In this document: piece after piece, positions 45,201 to 53,828 of the stretch
Position numbering within the stretch: the first letter of the stretch is position 1
Layout: each line of letters opens with the position of its first letter
Assembly: GCA_910586455.1 (NCBI GenBank)
Contig: CAJUHX010000006.1
Span: 1-64,000, forward strand
Direction: 5' to 3'
Source: an uncultured Muribaculaceae bacterium
GTDB lineage: Bacteria > Bacteroidota > Bacteroidia > Bacteroidales > Muribaculaceae
DNA length: 64,000 nt
Position numbers and translations under genes: made by a program
The notes under the pieces: model-generated
What the model was told of the DNA's origin: nothing
What the model saw: only the letters and a program-made list of their open reading frames with translations
Databases searched by the model: none

Positions 45201-46787
45201 CGTGATTGCTCCGATACCGGTGCTGACCGTCGATGCTTCCGATTCATTGCCGGCATATACGGCCTTGACCTCGTAGTTGAGTTTCAGGTAAGAGTCCGGA
45301 ATCTCCACGGTTTCATCGAACCAGGTGTCGGTGATACCTTCGCCGACGGTCACACCGTTGCGGATTACGGTATATGTAATGGCCTTCGGGTCGACGTAGG
45401 CTCCGTCGGCGGACTCTGTTACGGCGTTCCAGTACAGACCAATATCACCGCCGCCGAAGTTATTGATGCCAAGGTATTCCGGAGCCTTGGGCACGCCGTA
45501 GCCGTTGATTACGGTAATGCGTGTGGCCGGGCTGCGGCCAACCTCATTGCCGGCATATACGGCGATGCTGTGTGCGCCTTTGCTTTCAAGGGTGTATGTG
45601 CCGCTGACTGTGGCTCCGCAGGCTGCGGTACCCGAGGCGGCCTCGGTGCCGTCGACAAGCATCAGCCAGCTCAGTTCGCCGCTGAGTTCCGAGCCGTCAA
45701 ATGCAGTCACCGGCATGGTTATGGTGTAGTTCATTTCCATGCCGCCGTCGGGGGCGTCGGCTATGACCTGCGGTGCAGCCGGCGCCTTGTCGTCGGTTTC
45801 AGGCTTGATAACTTCGAGAGCGGTTACCTGGTCGTTGTCGGCAAACTCCAGTATCAGAGTGGCGCCGCCTGTAGCGGGGTCGATTGCCCATAGAGAGGTG
45901 TTGCCGGCCTGAGGGGCATAGCTGAAGATGAAGTTGCCAGATTTGTCGTCGAACGTTGCCGAAGTACCATAGTATGGCCTTAGGCCGGTGTCGCCTATTT
46001 TGGTAAACTCGCCGGTGAGCTTGTTGACCTTTACAAAGCTGCCGTCGGTGAGCAGACCGTAATATTGACCCGACTCGTCGCAGGCTACGCCGAACATGTG
46101 TTCGTCTTCGTCGAGAGTCCTGATGGCGTGGCTGCAGCCGTTGGGATAGTCGGCCTTGGCCCAAGTCAGTTTTTCATAATTATCGTCGTAATAGCAGCCG
46201 TACACATCGCCTGTGGTAGGGTCGGAGGCATTGTCGGTGCCGAGGATACTGAATTCACAATCAATATACTCTTCCTCCTGCCACGACTCGGTATTGTATA
46301 CATACAGCTCGGGAATTACGAATCCCATACCGTAGTCGAATATGCTGCCCATGTAGTAGAGTCCGTTTCCGTCGTCCCAGGCTGCGTACTCTGCAATTAT
46401 CTGTGCGCCGGGTATCTGCTCGAATACGCCGTTGGCCGATACCGGCACATAATAAAGTCCGGGGAAATACATAAAGCTATAGGTCGATACCACAGAGCCG
46501 CGCAGTTTCAGGTCGGAGCCAATATCCGATGCCTTGGCCGACATGGCGGCGGTGCGGGCCTGCGCTGTAGTTTTCTTCTGTACAAGAGTCGGTACATGGC
46601 TGATACCCTGAACAATAGTCTGCGCCTTATGTTTGCGCGTGGGCACCAGTTGCCGTTCGGGCTTGGCCTTGGCCAGTGCCTTGGCGTCGGGCAGGTGACC
46701 GTGCCGAAGAGCGCCGGCAGGGTTCGCCGCCGATGCCATTGAGCTGATAAGCAGGGCGGAAAGAACCAAAGGAATCACTTTTTTCAT
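42219..46787 (-). CDS. Large secreted protein: Fn3-like repeats, CARDB-like and choice-of-anchor J domains, T9SS-like tail
   Basis: A 1522-residue exported protein with a signal peptide (VIPLVLSALLISSMASA). An N-terminal six-bladed-like region (about 90-320, SMGSIFDYG and SVACDESGQYYG-like repeats) is followed by several fibronectin-type modules, two choice-of-anchor J (jelly-roll) regions near 560-690 and 1250-1410, and a CARDB-like module near 1110-1210 (FTLTASVANSGLQSVGDYSV). The C-terminus (EIVVSGAAGEPVRLYAVDG, then GSYVITVGSRSLKVVVK) looks like a type IX sorting signal. No catalytic motif is seen; adhesion or glycan/protein binding is a reasonable guess. It is monocistronic. Confidence 0.8.
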   Translation of the reverse strand: MKKVIPLVLSALLISSMASAANPAGALRHGHLPDAKALAKAKPERQLVPTRKHKAQTIVQGISHVPTLVQKKTTAQARTAAMSAKASDIGSDLKLRGSVVSTYSFMYFPGLYYVPVSANGVFEQIPGAQIIAEYAAWDDGNGLYYMGSIFDYGMGFVIPELYVYNTESWQEEEYIDCEFSILGTDNASDPTTGDVYGCYYDDNYEKLTWAKADYPNGCSHAIRTLDEDEHMFGVACDESGQYYGLLTDGSFVKVNKLTGEFTKIGDTGLRPYYGTSATFDDKSGNFIFSYAPQAGNTSLWAIDPATGGATLILEFADNDQVTALEVIKPETDDKAPAAPQVIADAPDGGMEMNYTITMPVTAFDGSELSGELSWLMLVDGTEAASGTAACGATVSGTYTLESKGAHSIAVYAGNEVGRSPATRITVINGYGVPKAPEYLGINNFGGGDIGLYWNAVTESADGAYVDPKAITYTVIRNGVTVGEGITDTWFDETVEIPDSYLKLNYEVKAVYAGNESEASTVSTGIGAITPPYAATYGSPNDSDRYTVINVNKDSGIWWFSPYYGSYIYDYSSEVADDWLISPAFALEAGKTYELSYSISGNSAMYTERYAVAMGTAPAASAMVTQLLPPTEICGERTDAQIITLTIEPKSSGNYYFGWHAMSDASMFQIHLKDIKLSAPMTATSPSEATEIVLTPDAEGHLTLQGSFKAPATDISGNPLAAVGKISVTRGDKTEVVAEFTAATPGATLQFTDNDIPQRGNYTYYVNCSDSDGNAGREASASIYVGPAVPANVPTVYMVEGSTPGTVVLSWKAPATDINGIDINPANLSYMIYVAGEYGTAIPVLDEPTTELQAEFTVCAPTEKAFATFYIEALNLGLESKGMTRSPMIPVGKPDALPFRHSFNSSDRTEHLLGYEVPEGSWATVTVSNMAESGVPAVDGDDAFLKLNNSTQYSLVNFFTGKIAMGSAASPAVSFYHYKWSDSDTNSFDVMVFDSEGNGAILGSCDHATDGNVGWNFAQFPIEGFTGKEVYIYIAANFKSHEDQLFDVLTIADRHDIDLVAAGLTAPARVEAAKEFTLTASVANSGLQSVGDYSVDLLLNGTVITTEKGTELAPGAQTAVTFRHTLSPLVDGTLEFTARVNVAGDGNESDNLSQPAAPQLVVSKFPAVTDLAASRSTSGVELSWSTPSTDGFDVKETEDFEDATAWTEEVEGWTMIDRDGQQIGTLDGAGLPDAVAMRTSHSFFVFDNESDDILFYNPDLAFLCGANSGSKSLVAMYILNPMVNQDDWAISPPLSGEAQTLSFYARSFHPEYPDHMEVLYSEKNSTDPDDFTSLCPDGAFEVPQLVDAIGNAAYKYYEFELPEGACRFALRAINPGGDGFMLMIDDVKFRQANATLAVDSYDVYRDGAKANSSPVTETSYLDVPADEQPHSYNVVVNYNRGLSPASNTVSVEALSVGNTIADSAQVSVQQREIVVSGAAGEPVRLYAVDGRELYRGEADCRIGALPGSYVITVGSRSLKVVVK

Positions 46788-46841
46788 AAGCAGATTTTTG
46801 GGCTATTGGATAAATGATACAAGTTTTATGCAGTCTTTTTG

Positions 46842-46849
46842 CAAAGATA
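46842..46849 (-). promoter_or_regulatory. -7 element of the 1522-residue protein gene
   Basis: TATCTTTG on the minus strand, 54 bp before the ATG. A TTTG (46876-46873) lies 23 bp further up, slightly long spacing. Confidence 0.5.
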
Positions 46850-46911
46850 CACAAAAAAACTGTCTGCCCAATCAAAAAGTGAATAAAAATGCCTGAGATT
46901 TGAGGATTGTG

Positions 46912-47679
46912 TCAGTGGCGTGGCCTGAAGCGAGCCAGACCATAGAGGTAGCGGCGGAAACCGGGATGATAGCTCAGGAGCCGGTCGAACCACCAAATTC
47001 TTGCCGAAATAAATTTAACAGCAACGCCCACATACACCATGGCGAACAGTGTGCCGGGGCCTACTACCTGCCACAGCCATCGTCCAAAAAACACAAAGCC
47101 GAGTATTATGGCTATACAAACCAACGATATGTCTACTATAATCTTGGCTTTTGCAAACGGCATGGATGTTACACGGCTCAGTGCCACCGGAAAGCCTTCT
47201 CCAGGCATTGTCACGGAGCCGCAGCGGACCTCTATGGCTATGCCGAATGCCAGCACCGTGCAGCCTGCAAGCTGCGCCAGGGTTCGAGCAGGCAGCGAGG
47301 TGCAGTCGAGCGCCTCGGTCAGCGCCATGTTGACATCAAGCAGGAAGCCGAAGAAAAAGCCTATAAGCAGCTGGAAAAGCTGTACCGGCTCGAAACGCCG
47401 GCGAAGTACAAGCATCTGGCCGCCCACGAGCAGAAAGTTCATTATATAGGTATATTCGCCTATGGTGAGGGCGGGCACCATGCCGTCGGTTCCGGCAAGT
47501 GACATCACAAACGGTATGGTGGAAATTACGCTGCTGCCAAGTGCCGAACGTACGCTTAAGGCAACACCGAAGGTCATTATAAACAATGAAATCAGCAGCC
47601 ATAGATGTTGCCACACAAACGATATTACTTTATCTTTGCCTGAGATGGAATTTAAAATTACAGAATCGGTTTTCTTCAT
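46912..47679 (-). CDS. YczE/YyaS/YitT-family membrane protein
   Basis: A 255-residue membrane protein with about five to six helices. It fits the YczE-type family: LFIMTFGVALSVRSALGSS at the start, then FFGFLLDVNM and IEVRCGSVTMPGEGFPVALS. Function is unknown; the family is conserved in many bacteria. It lies 14 bp after the DUF3298 lipoprotein gene on the same strand, so they share a transcript. The C-terminal tail is basic (RRYLYGLARFRPRH). Confidence 0.85.
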   Translation of the reverse strand: MKKTDSVILNSISGKDKVISFVWQHLWLLISLFIMTFGVALSVRSALGSSVISTIPFVMSLAGTDGMVPALTIGEYTYIMNFLLVGGQMLVLRRRFEPVQLFQLLIGFFFGFLLDVNMALTEALDCTSLPARTLAQLAGCTVLAFGIAIEVRCGSVTMPGEGFPVALSRVTSMPFAKAKIIVDISLVCIAIILGFVFFGRWLWQVVGPGTLFAMVYVGVAVKFISARIWWFDRLLSYHPGFRRYLYGLARFRPRH

Positions 47680-47693
47680 TCACAAATCATTTG

Positions 47694-48545
47694 TCAGTTC
47701 AGGTCGTCGAGCGCAAAGTACTTCATGGCCTCCGGTGTGAGGTAGTCGGCCAGCTCGGCGGGGAAGAAATTTATGCTGATAAGTCCTTGGGCGTACGATG
47801 CCACTTCGTAAGGCTGGTACACGAATACAATCTCGCCTTCGGGGTTGATATAGAAGTTGTCGTGTTCGGGCAGCGAGTCAATCTGAGTAGGTCCGATAAC
47901 CTGGGTCATTTCTGCGGCGCGTCGGGCAATCAGCTGAGCCAGTTCGGCTCGTTTTTCGGGGGCGAACATAAAGCTGCCGTTTATAAGGCGACCTGCCGCT
48001 ATATCGTAGTTCAGATAGTTGCGGGTGGTAATGCCGTGAGCCGCGCCGGGCGAGTACGATGAGTTCGCCACCTCGTAGACCATCAGCGAGGGGTTGTAGT
48101 TTACCACCGAACCGGATATGAGTTCATATCCGTCGGCACTGAAAATATCAACAGGAGCCACCTGAAGTGTCGGATATGAGAATTGCCGAGCATCGTTGCA
48201 TACATAGTCGGTGATAATGCTGTCGATACTGCATCCGATAGTGTCGAAAGCCAGACGTATGATGCTGTCGTACAACATATCCAGACCCTTGTCGCCAATT
48301 CTGGCCGGCAATACGAGCGAAATCGAATCGGTGTACACAAGGTCGCTCTCACGGAAGTAATCATCGGCCGAGCCGGTGAGCTCGTTGCTTACCTGATATT
48401 CTATGGCATCGAAACAAATAGATTCGGACCGCATCGCGGGCGAATCGTCGGCGGAGTCGGTTCGGGCCTGTCTGCCACAGGCCGGAAGTAAGGCGGCAGT
48501 CGCGAGGGCTGTCAGCAGAAAAAGCGGACTTTTCATTTTTGACAT
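47694..48545 (-). CDS. DUF3298-domain (RsiV-like) lipoprotein
   Basis: A 283-residue lipoprotein (ATG at 48545 or 48536; the frame is open to 48572). The signal ends in ALLPACG with the lipidated Cys. The mature protein has two beta-rich halves; the second is DUF3298, with GAAHGITTRNYLNYDIAAG and a C-terminal FYINPEGEIVFVYQPYEVA. In B. subtilis RsiV this domain binds lysozyme; here no anti-sigma part is attached, so only ligand binding is suggested. The promoter at 48561-48592 places the start below 48556. Confidence 0.85.
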   Translation of the reverse strand: MSKMKSPLFLLTALATAALLPACGRQARTDSADDSPAMRSESICFDAIEYQVSNELTGSADDYFRESDLVYTDSISLVLPARIGDKGLDMLYDSIIRLAFDTIGCSIDSIITDYVCNDARQFSYPTLQVAPVDIFSADGYELISGSVVNYNPSLMVYEVANSSYSPGAAHGITTRNYLNYDIAAGRLINGSFMFAPEKRAELAQLIARRAAEMTQVIGPTQIDSLPEHDNFYINPEGEIVFVYQPYEVASYAQGLISINFFPAELADYLTPEAMKYFALDDLN

Positions 48546-48560
48546 TTGAATTTTGAGTTG

Positions 48561-48592
48561 CAAAGTTAGCAAGTACTTCCGAGCTGTGCAAA
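48561..48592 (-). promoter_or_regulatory. Promoter of DUF3298-yczE unit
   Basis: On the minus strand TTTG (48592-48589), 20 bp, TAACTTTG (48568-48561). It determines the start of the lipoprotein gene, since the longer frame start at 48572 lies upstream of this -7 box. Confidence 0.8.
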
Positions 48593-48654
48593 TAAAACAC
48601 AGGTACGCATGCCAAGGGCCAAAAAACGAGTGAAAAATATTTATTAACGAATTA

Positions 48655-48687
48655 TTTCATTATTTCAAAAATATATTTGTATATTTG
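48655..48687 (+). promoter_or_regulatory. Promoter of carboxyltransferase gene with doubled -7 box
   Basis: TTTC (48655-48658), 21 bp, TATATTTG (48680-48687). A second identical TATATTTG is at 48672-48679, directly adjacent. Leader about 60 nt. Confidence 0.7.
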
Positions 48688-48751
48688 CAAGCGATTCTCT
48701 CTGCAGAGTCCAAGCTAACAAAGAACATCCCCAACCCTAATTCATTAATTG

Positions 48752-50632
48752 ATGGAACAGCGTAAACTTAAAATTCGAGACTTAACACTTCGCGACGGTC
48801 AGCAATCACTGTTCGCCACCCGCCTGAGTCAGGCAGAAATCGATAAATTGTTGCCCTACTACAAAAACGCGGGCTTTTATATCATGGAAGTCTGGGGCGG
48901 TGCCGTTCCCGACTCCGTGATGCGTTACCTCGACGAATCGCCCTGGAATCGTCTGCGCAGCGTATCGAAGGAAATGAAAGGCATTTCGCTGCTGTCTGCC
49001 CTTTCGCGCGGTCGTAACCTTTTTGGCTATGTGCCTTATCCCGACAGCGTGCTCGAGGGTTTCTACAAAGAGGCTATCGCCAACGGCCTCAACGTAATGC
49101 GTATATTCGACGCCCTCAACGATATCGACAATGTAAAAGAGTCGATCCGCCTTATCAACCAGCTTGGCGGTATTGCCGACGGTGCCGTATGCTACACCGT
49201 TGACCCCAAACCCGAGGCTCCGGTTGAAAAATCCGGTTTCTTCGGTCGACTCTTCGGCAAAAAGGCAGCCGAACCCGAAAAAATATTCACCGACGAATAC
49301 TTTGTGGCCAAGGCCAAGGAAATGGAACGCCTCGGTGCAAAGATAATCACCCTCAAGGATATGGCCGGTCTGGTAAATCCTTCGCGTGCGGCTTCGATTA
49401 TCTCCAAACTCAAAGCCAACCTGAGTGTACCCGTCGACTTCCACACCCACTGTACTCCCGGCTACGGTCTGGCATCGAGCGTAATGGCCATCCTCAACGG
49501 CGTGGACATCCTCGACACCAACATCTGGTGGTTCGGCGGCGGCAGTGCTGCTCCGGCCATTGAGCTGGTTTATCTCTTTACACAGAAACTGGGAGTGGAA
49601 CTCGAGTGCGACATGAAGGCCGTAGGCGAAATCCGCGACCGTCTGCTCGCAGCCCGCGAATCGCTCAAGGACTTCGACCTCTCGCCCAAACCCAAACCCT
49701 TCGACCCCCTCAAGGACAAGCTGCCCGCCGAAGTGGAAGCACAGCTCGACCGCGCCGTGGCTGCCGCCAAGGCCAACGACGAAGCCACTCTGCTCGAAGC
49801 CTGCCACGCTATCGAAGCTTACTTCGGTTTCCCCAAGCCCAACCAGCTGGTAAAAGACGCAGAAGTGCCCGGCGGTATGTACTCCAACATGGTGGCTCAG
49901 CTGAAAGCCCTCAAGGCCGAGGATCTGCTCGACGACGCCATGCGCCTGATTCCTATGGTACGCCGCGACGCCGGTCTGGTACCTCTGGTGACCCCCACCA
50001 GCCAGATTGTAGGCTCGCAGGCTGTGAGTGTGGCTCTCGACCGCCGCAAAGGCAACCCCGACTATACCACCAAGTCGAACCAGTTCATATCGCTGGTAAA
50101 GGGTGAATACGGCCACACTCCGGTGCCCGTTGACCCCGCTTTCCGCGAAAAAATCACCGGCAGCCCCGTGGAGAAACCCTACGACGTATCAAGCTACAAG
50201 AAACCCGAGAACCCCGTGCTTGAAGACCTGGGCGGTGCAAAACTTGCCGCCAATCAGGAAGAATACCTGCTGCTGGAACTTCTGCCCACAGTGGCCAACG
50301 GCTTCCTGCGTCGCCGTCGCACCGAAGAATTCGAGGCTAAGAAAGCTGCCGAACAGGCTGCTAACCCTGTGGCTGAGGTAAAAGAAGAAGTAGTAGCTGA
50401 AGAACCCGTCACCGGTCCGACTCTGTGCGCTCCCATGGGTGGCCGCATAATAGAGATACGCGTGAAGCCCGGCCAGGCAGTAAAGAAAGGCCAGGTAATA
50501 ATGGTATACGAGGCCATGAAGATGGAAAACGACGTGGTGGCCGACCGCGACATGACCGTGAAACGTATATTCGTCAAACCCGACGAAGTAGTGGGCACCG
50601 ATGCCCTGCTCGTGGAGTTTGTCGACTTATAA
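48752..50632 (+). CDS. oadA: Biotin-dependent carboxyltransferase (oxaloacetate decarboxylase alpha / pyruvate carboxylase subunit B)
   Basis: A 626-residue enzyme. The HMGL-like carboxyltransferase domain (about 1-270) has TLRDGQQSLFATR, VDFHTHCTPGYGLASS and a metal-binding site; a PYC/OADA domain (about 290-480) holds the carboxylated Lys region; and a Pro/Glu-rich linker leads to a C-terminal biotinyl domain with YEAMKMENDV. Such subunits work with a biotin carboxylase or with the OadB/OadG membrane pump; neither is in the window, so the reaction is not fixed. Start: ATG at 48752 (the frame also contains TTG at 48749). Confidence 0.93.
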   Translation: MEQRKLKIRDLTLRDGQQSLFATRLSQAEIDKLLPYYKNAGFYIMEVWGGAVPDSVMRYLDESPWNRLRSVSKEMKGISLLSALSRGRNLFGYVPYPDSVLEGFYKEAIANGLNVMRIFDALNDIDNVKESIRLINQLGGIADGAVCYTVDPKPEAPVEKSGFFGRLFGKKAAEPEKIFTDEYFVAKAKEMERLGAKIITLKDMAGLVNPSRAASIISKLKANLSVPVDFHTHCTPGYGLASSVMAILNGVDILDTNIWWFGGGSAAPAIELVYLFTQKLGVELECDMKAVGEIRDRLLAARESLKDFDLSPKPKPFDPLKDKLPAEVEAQLDRAVAAAKANDEATLLEACHAIEAYFGFPKPNQLVKDAEVPGGMYSNMVAQLKALKAEDLLDDAMRLIPMVRRDAGLVPLVTPTSQIVGSQAVSVALDRRKGNPDYTTKSNQFISLVKGEYGHTPVPVDPAFREKITGSPVEKPYDVSSYKKPENPVLEDLGGAKLAANQEEYLLLELLPTVANGFLRRRRTEEFEAKKAAEQAANPVAEVKEEVVAEEPVTGPTLCAPMGGRIIEIRVKPGQAVKKGQVIMVYEAMKMENDVVADRDMTVKRIFVKPDEVVGTDALLVEFVDL

Positions 50633-50642
50633 ACCTGTACTG

Positions 50643-50684
50643 ATGACTCACGCATGGCCGAATTGCCGGCCATGCGTGAGTCAT
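50643..50684 (+). terminator. Terminator after carboxyltransferase gene
   Basis: An 18-bp perfect stem (50643-50660 with 50667-50684) and 6-nt loop. Its presence argues against the frame start at 50654 of the next gene, which would lie inside the hairpin. Confidence 0.8.
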
Positions 50685-50698
50685 TGCTATTCTACTGC

Positions 50699-51550
50699 AT
50701 GTCACGAGCCATACTACAGTTACTGAGGCCCGGCAGCTGGTTCAAGAATGTATTTGTGCTGGCGCCGGCTTTTTTTGCCGGCGAGCTGCTTGATGCCGCA
50801 GTGCCGGCGAGATCGCTGCTTGCGGCCCTGGCATTCTGTCTGCTTTCGTCGGCGGTATATTGCATGAACGATATACGCGACGCCGAGGCCGACCGCCGGC
50901 ACCCCTACAAAAAACTGCGCCCCATAGCCTCGGGGCAGGTCAGCAAGGGCATGGCCGCTGTGGTGGCCGTGCTGCTTTTGCTGCTGTCGCTGTCGTTGGC
51001 GGCGGTCATAGGCCGGCCGGCGCTTGTATGGGTGCTGTTGGCCTATCTGTGCATCAACATCATGTACAGTCTGTGGCTTAAGCGCAAGCCGCTGATTGAT
51101 ATATCGATAGTGGCCATCGGCTTTGTGCTGCGAATCTTTGCCGGCAGTATCGCCGCGGGCTGTACGGCCTCGGCCTGGATAGTGATGGTTACCTTTCTGC
51201 TGTCGCTCTTTCTGGTTATGGGCAAGCGCCGCGAGGACGCCGCCTATGCCTCGGGCGGCATATACACTCCGCGCTTTATCGATGCCTCGATGGTGGCTCT
51301 CGGGGCCTGTACCATAGTTGTCTATATTATATACACCGTGTTGCCTTCGCCGTCGAAGACTATCACATCCGACTATTTTTACATCACGGCCATACCCGTG
51401 ACCATAGGCATATTGCGCTATATGCAGATATGCCTGGTCGACAATCGCGGCGGACGTCACAGCGCCATACTGTTCCGCGACAGTGTAATCCTGTGGTGCA
51501 TACTGATTTATATTGCAATATTCGTAACATTATGGCTCGCAGGCAGGTAA
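50699..51550 (+). CDS. UbiA-family prenyltransferase, DPPR-synthase-like
   Basis: A 283-residue membrane protein with about eight helices. The first aspartate motif is NDIRDAEADRRHPYKKLRP (from N57), very similar to decaprenyl-phosphate phosphoribosyltransferase (NDxRDxEAD-R-HP) and unlike the quinone UbiAs. A second conserved block is YSLWLKRKPLIDISIVAIGF. DPPR synthase moves 5-phosphoribose from PRPP to polyprenyl phosphate. The next gene is a HAD phosphatase, which could remove the 5-phosphate. Start: ATG at 50699 because the longer frame begins inside the terminator hairpin. Confidence 0.85.
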   Translation: MSRAILQLLRPGSWFKNVFVLAPAFFAGELLDAAVPARSLLAALAFCLLSSAVYCMNDIRDAEADRRHPYKKLRPIASGQVSKGMAAVVAVLLLLLSLSLAAVIGRPALVWVLLAYLCINIMYSLWLKRKPLIDISIVAIGFVLRIFAGSIAAGCTASAWIVMVTFLLSLFLVMGKRREDAAYASGGIYTPRFIDASMVALGACTIVVYIIYTVLPSPSKTITSDYFYITAIPVTIGILRYMQICLVDNRGGRHSAILFRDSVILWCILIYIAIFVTLWLAGR

Positions 51551-52158
51551 GTGTGTTCGACTTCGACGGCACTATTATCCGTGGTGACAGTTTCTTCCAC
51601 TTCCTTTACCACATTTCGGGCCGTAAGCCAGTGGCTTTTGCCCTGCGGCTGTCGCCGTTCGTGTTCCGGCTTGCACTCGCCGCCGTCGGCCTGGGCGACA
51701 AAAGCAAGCTGAAAGAAAAGATAATGGTGCGCTTCCTGCGTCCCCTGCCGGGCCGGGAGTTTAGCCGCCTCTGCTACAGTTTTGTGGCCGAAATCGACAA
51801 AATGCTCCTGCCACGGGTTATGGAACTGCTGCGGCAGGCCGACGAGGCCATAATAGTCAGTGCCTCGCTGCGCCTGATGATTGAGCCCTGGGCCGTAAGA
51901 TACGGCGTAAAGGCAGTCATAGCCACCGAACTGGCCTATGACCTGCAGGGCAGGGTGTGCGGCTTTGCGGGTCCCAACTGCAAGGGCCGGGAGAAGGTCA
52001 GGAGTCTGCGGCAGTATATCGCGCAGTATATGCCGGAATCGGACTGTGAGCTGAGCGGCTACGGCAACCTGCCCGATGATATACCGCTGCTCGAATTCTG
52101 TGACAAAGCTTATATTGTCAGCCGAAAATCAGGAAAATATGAAATTACAGCATACTGA
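51532..52158 (+). CDS. HAD-superfamily phosphatase (subclass IB)
   Basis: A 208-residue HAD hydrolase. Nucleophile motif SVFDFDGTIIRGDS with Asp10 and Asp12, second motif IVSASLRLM, and third motif GYGNLPDDIPLLE with the acidic pair. The cap is helical, as in SerB/HAD-IB phosphatases. The ATG at 51532 overlaps the UbiA gene end by 19 bp, so they are coupled; it may dephosphorylate the phosphoribosyl lipid made by UbiA. Confidence 0.87.
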   Translation: MARRQVSVFDFDGTIIRGDSFFHFLYHISGRKPVAFALRLSPFVFRLALAAVGLGDKSKLKEKIMVRFLRPLPGREFSRLCYSFVAEIDKMLLPRVMELLRQADEAIIVSASLRLMIEPWAVRYGVKAVIATELAYDLQGRVCGFAGPNCKGREKVRSLRQYIAQYMPESDCELSGYGNLPDDIPLLEFCDKAYIVSRKSGKYEITAY

Positions 52159-53824
52159 CAGCCGGGCCTTGCTGGCCGGCGTGACCTCGCTGGGCTTTCT
52201 GTTCGCTCTGTTTCTGACGGAGTGTGTTTGTTTTGCCGTAAATATACGGTCCGGCGGCTGGGTTCTGCCGGTGGCCTTTGTGCTGTCGGCGGGGCTGTGT
52301 CTGGCCGCAGGCGGCCTGCGTCGATGCAGCTATGTGGCGCTGGCAGTGTCGGCCGCCGTTGGGCTGGTATCGGCTGTACTGTGCATGCTGCTCTACGACA
52401 CCGCCTTCGACAGCGTGGGCTACCACTACAATACAGTGGTGATGATTGAGCGCGGCTGGAACCCTTACAGAGAATACGCCTGGAACGACTCGCTGTGGTC
52501 TATGCACTATGCCAAGGGGCTGGAGGTGATGCAGGCCGCAGTTCTGTCGTTTACCGGAAATCTGCAGACAGTACGCTGCGTGAATCTGATTTTTATATTT
52601 TCGGCCGCCTTTATCGGCTGGCATGCGCTTTCACTGGCAGTGCCGTCGGTCGGTCGTAAATGGCGTATGGCGGTATTGTCGGTGGCGGTATGCAATCCGG
52701 TGGTGATTAGTCAGATGCTGTCGGCTATGAACGATTACGCCCTATGGGTGGAAACCATGCTTCTGGCATCGTGTTTCGTGATGATGTGGAAGCGTCCGGC
52801 CGAGTGGCTGCCTTATCTGCTTGTTTTCTTTACAGTGGCAATAGGCATCAATACCAAATTCACACACTTCTTCTACATAGGCCTGGAGTGCCTGTTCTTT
52901 GCGCTGTGGTGCGCCGTGTATCGCCGGTGGACGATACTTCGGCGCGGCTGTGTGGCCGTGGGTGCGGCTATTTTAGCCGGAGTGCTGCTGGGCTATAATC
53001 CATATGTAATCAATACCTTGGACTACGGCAGTCCGGTTTATCCGCTGGGCGGTTCGGCACATACAGTCGACATTATGAGCGGAAATACCCCCGACATATA
53101 TCTTGGCGACAACCGCTTTGTGAATTTCGCCAAATCGCTGCTGTCGGTTGCCGACTCGCCGTGGGCGCTCCTGAACGGCAATATCACCTCCGGAGGTATT
53201 CTGCGCAGCTATTCGCAGGATATGGCGGTGAACGGCTTCGGTGTATTCATGCCGCTGATGATGCTGCTTGGTGTGGCTCTGATGTGGATGGTACGGGCAA
53301 AGACACGCTGGTGGGTTCTGTACCTGTTTGTTCTTGGCATGGCATTGTGTTTCGAACAGTCGTGGTGGGCACGCTATATACCGTTTCTGTGGATGCTTGT
53401 GGTTCTGCCTCTGATACTCGCGCTTGATTCAGAACGTTTTTACCATAGTCCCGTACATTGCGCCGCAGTGGTGCTTACGGCTTTGGCTCTTGTCAACGGG
53501 GTGCTGTCGCTGGGTGCCGCGCTAAGCTCGCGGCTGTCTTACACGGCGTATATCAACTATGTGTTCGACAGCCATGCTGTAATCCGGGTGACACCGCTCA
53601 CCTACGGCCTGCGTCAGCAGTTCGACGAACGCGGAGTACGCTACAACGAATGTCTGAACGCCGACTCGCTGGATTATAGTTCGGGCGAATACTTTCTGAT
53701 TTTCGGTACCAACAGTAGTATGGAACACATAATGCAGTTGCCGGCAGCGGAATTCTCACGGCTATACCCGGACACTCATGAAGCTCTGCCTTTCTACGTA
53801 CGAGTTGACGACCGCCGCCTGTAG
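52139..53824 (+). CDS. Multi-pass membrane protein, GT-C glycosyltransferase-like
   Basis: A 561-residue protein with about ten to twelve membrane segments and a soluble C-terminal tail. The first large loop has TAFDSVGYHYNTVVMIERGW, resembling the acidic motif of GT-C enzymes that use polyprenyl-phospho-sugars. I cannot place it in a named family. The ATG at 52139 overlaps the HAD gene by 20 bp. Together with UbiA and HAD it forms a three-gene unit that may make and use a polyprenyl-phospho-pentose. Confidence 0.7.
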   Translation: MKLQHTDSRALLAGVTSLGFLFALFLTECVCFAVNIRSGGWVLPVAFVLSAGLCLAAGGLRRCSYVALAVSAAVGLVSAVLCMLLYDTAFDSVGYHYNTVVMIERGWNPYREYAWNDSLWSMHYAKGLEVMQAAVLSFTGNLQTVRCVNLIFIFSAAFIGWHALSLAVPSVGRKWRMAVLSVAVCNPVVISQMLSAMNDYALWVETMLLASCFVMMWKRPAEWLPYLLVFFTVAIGINTKFTHFFYIGLECLFFALWCAVYRRWTILRRGCVAVGAAILAGVLLGYNPYVINTLDYGSPVYPLGGSAHTVDIMSGNTPDIYLGDNRFVNFAKSLLSVADSPWALLNGNITSGGILRSYSQDMAVNGFGVFMPLMMLLGVALMWMVRAKTRWWVLYLFVLGMALCFEQSWWARYIPFLWMLVVLPLILALDSERFYHSPVHCAAVVLTALALVNGVLSLGAALSSRLSYTAYINYVFDSHAVIRVTPLTYGLRQQFDERGVRYNECLNADSLDYSSGEYFLIFGTNSSMEHIMQLPAAEFSRLYPDTHEALPFYVRVDDRRL

Positions 53825-53828
53825 TTAT

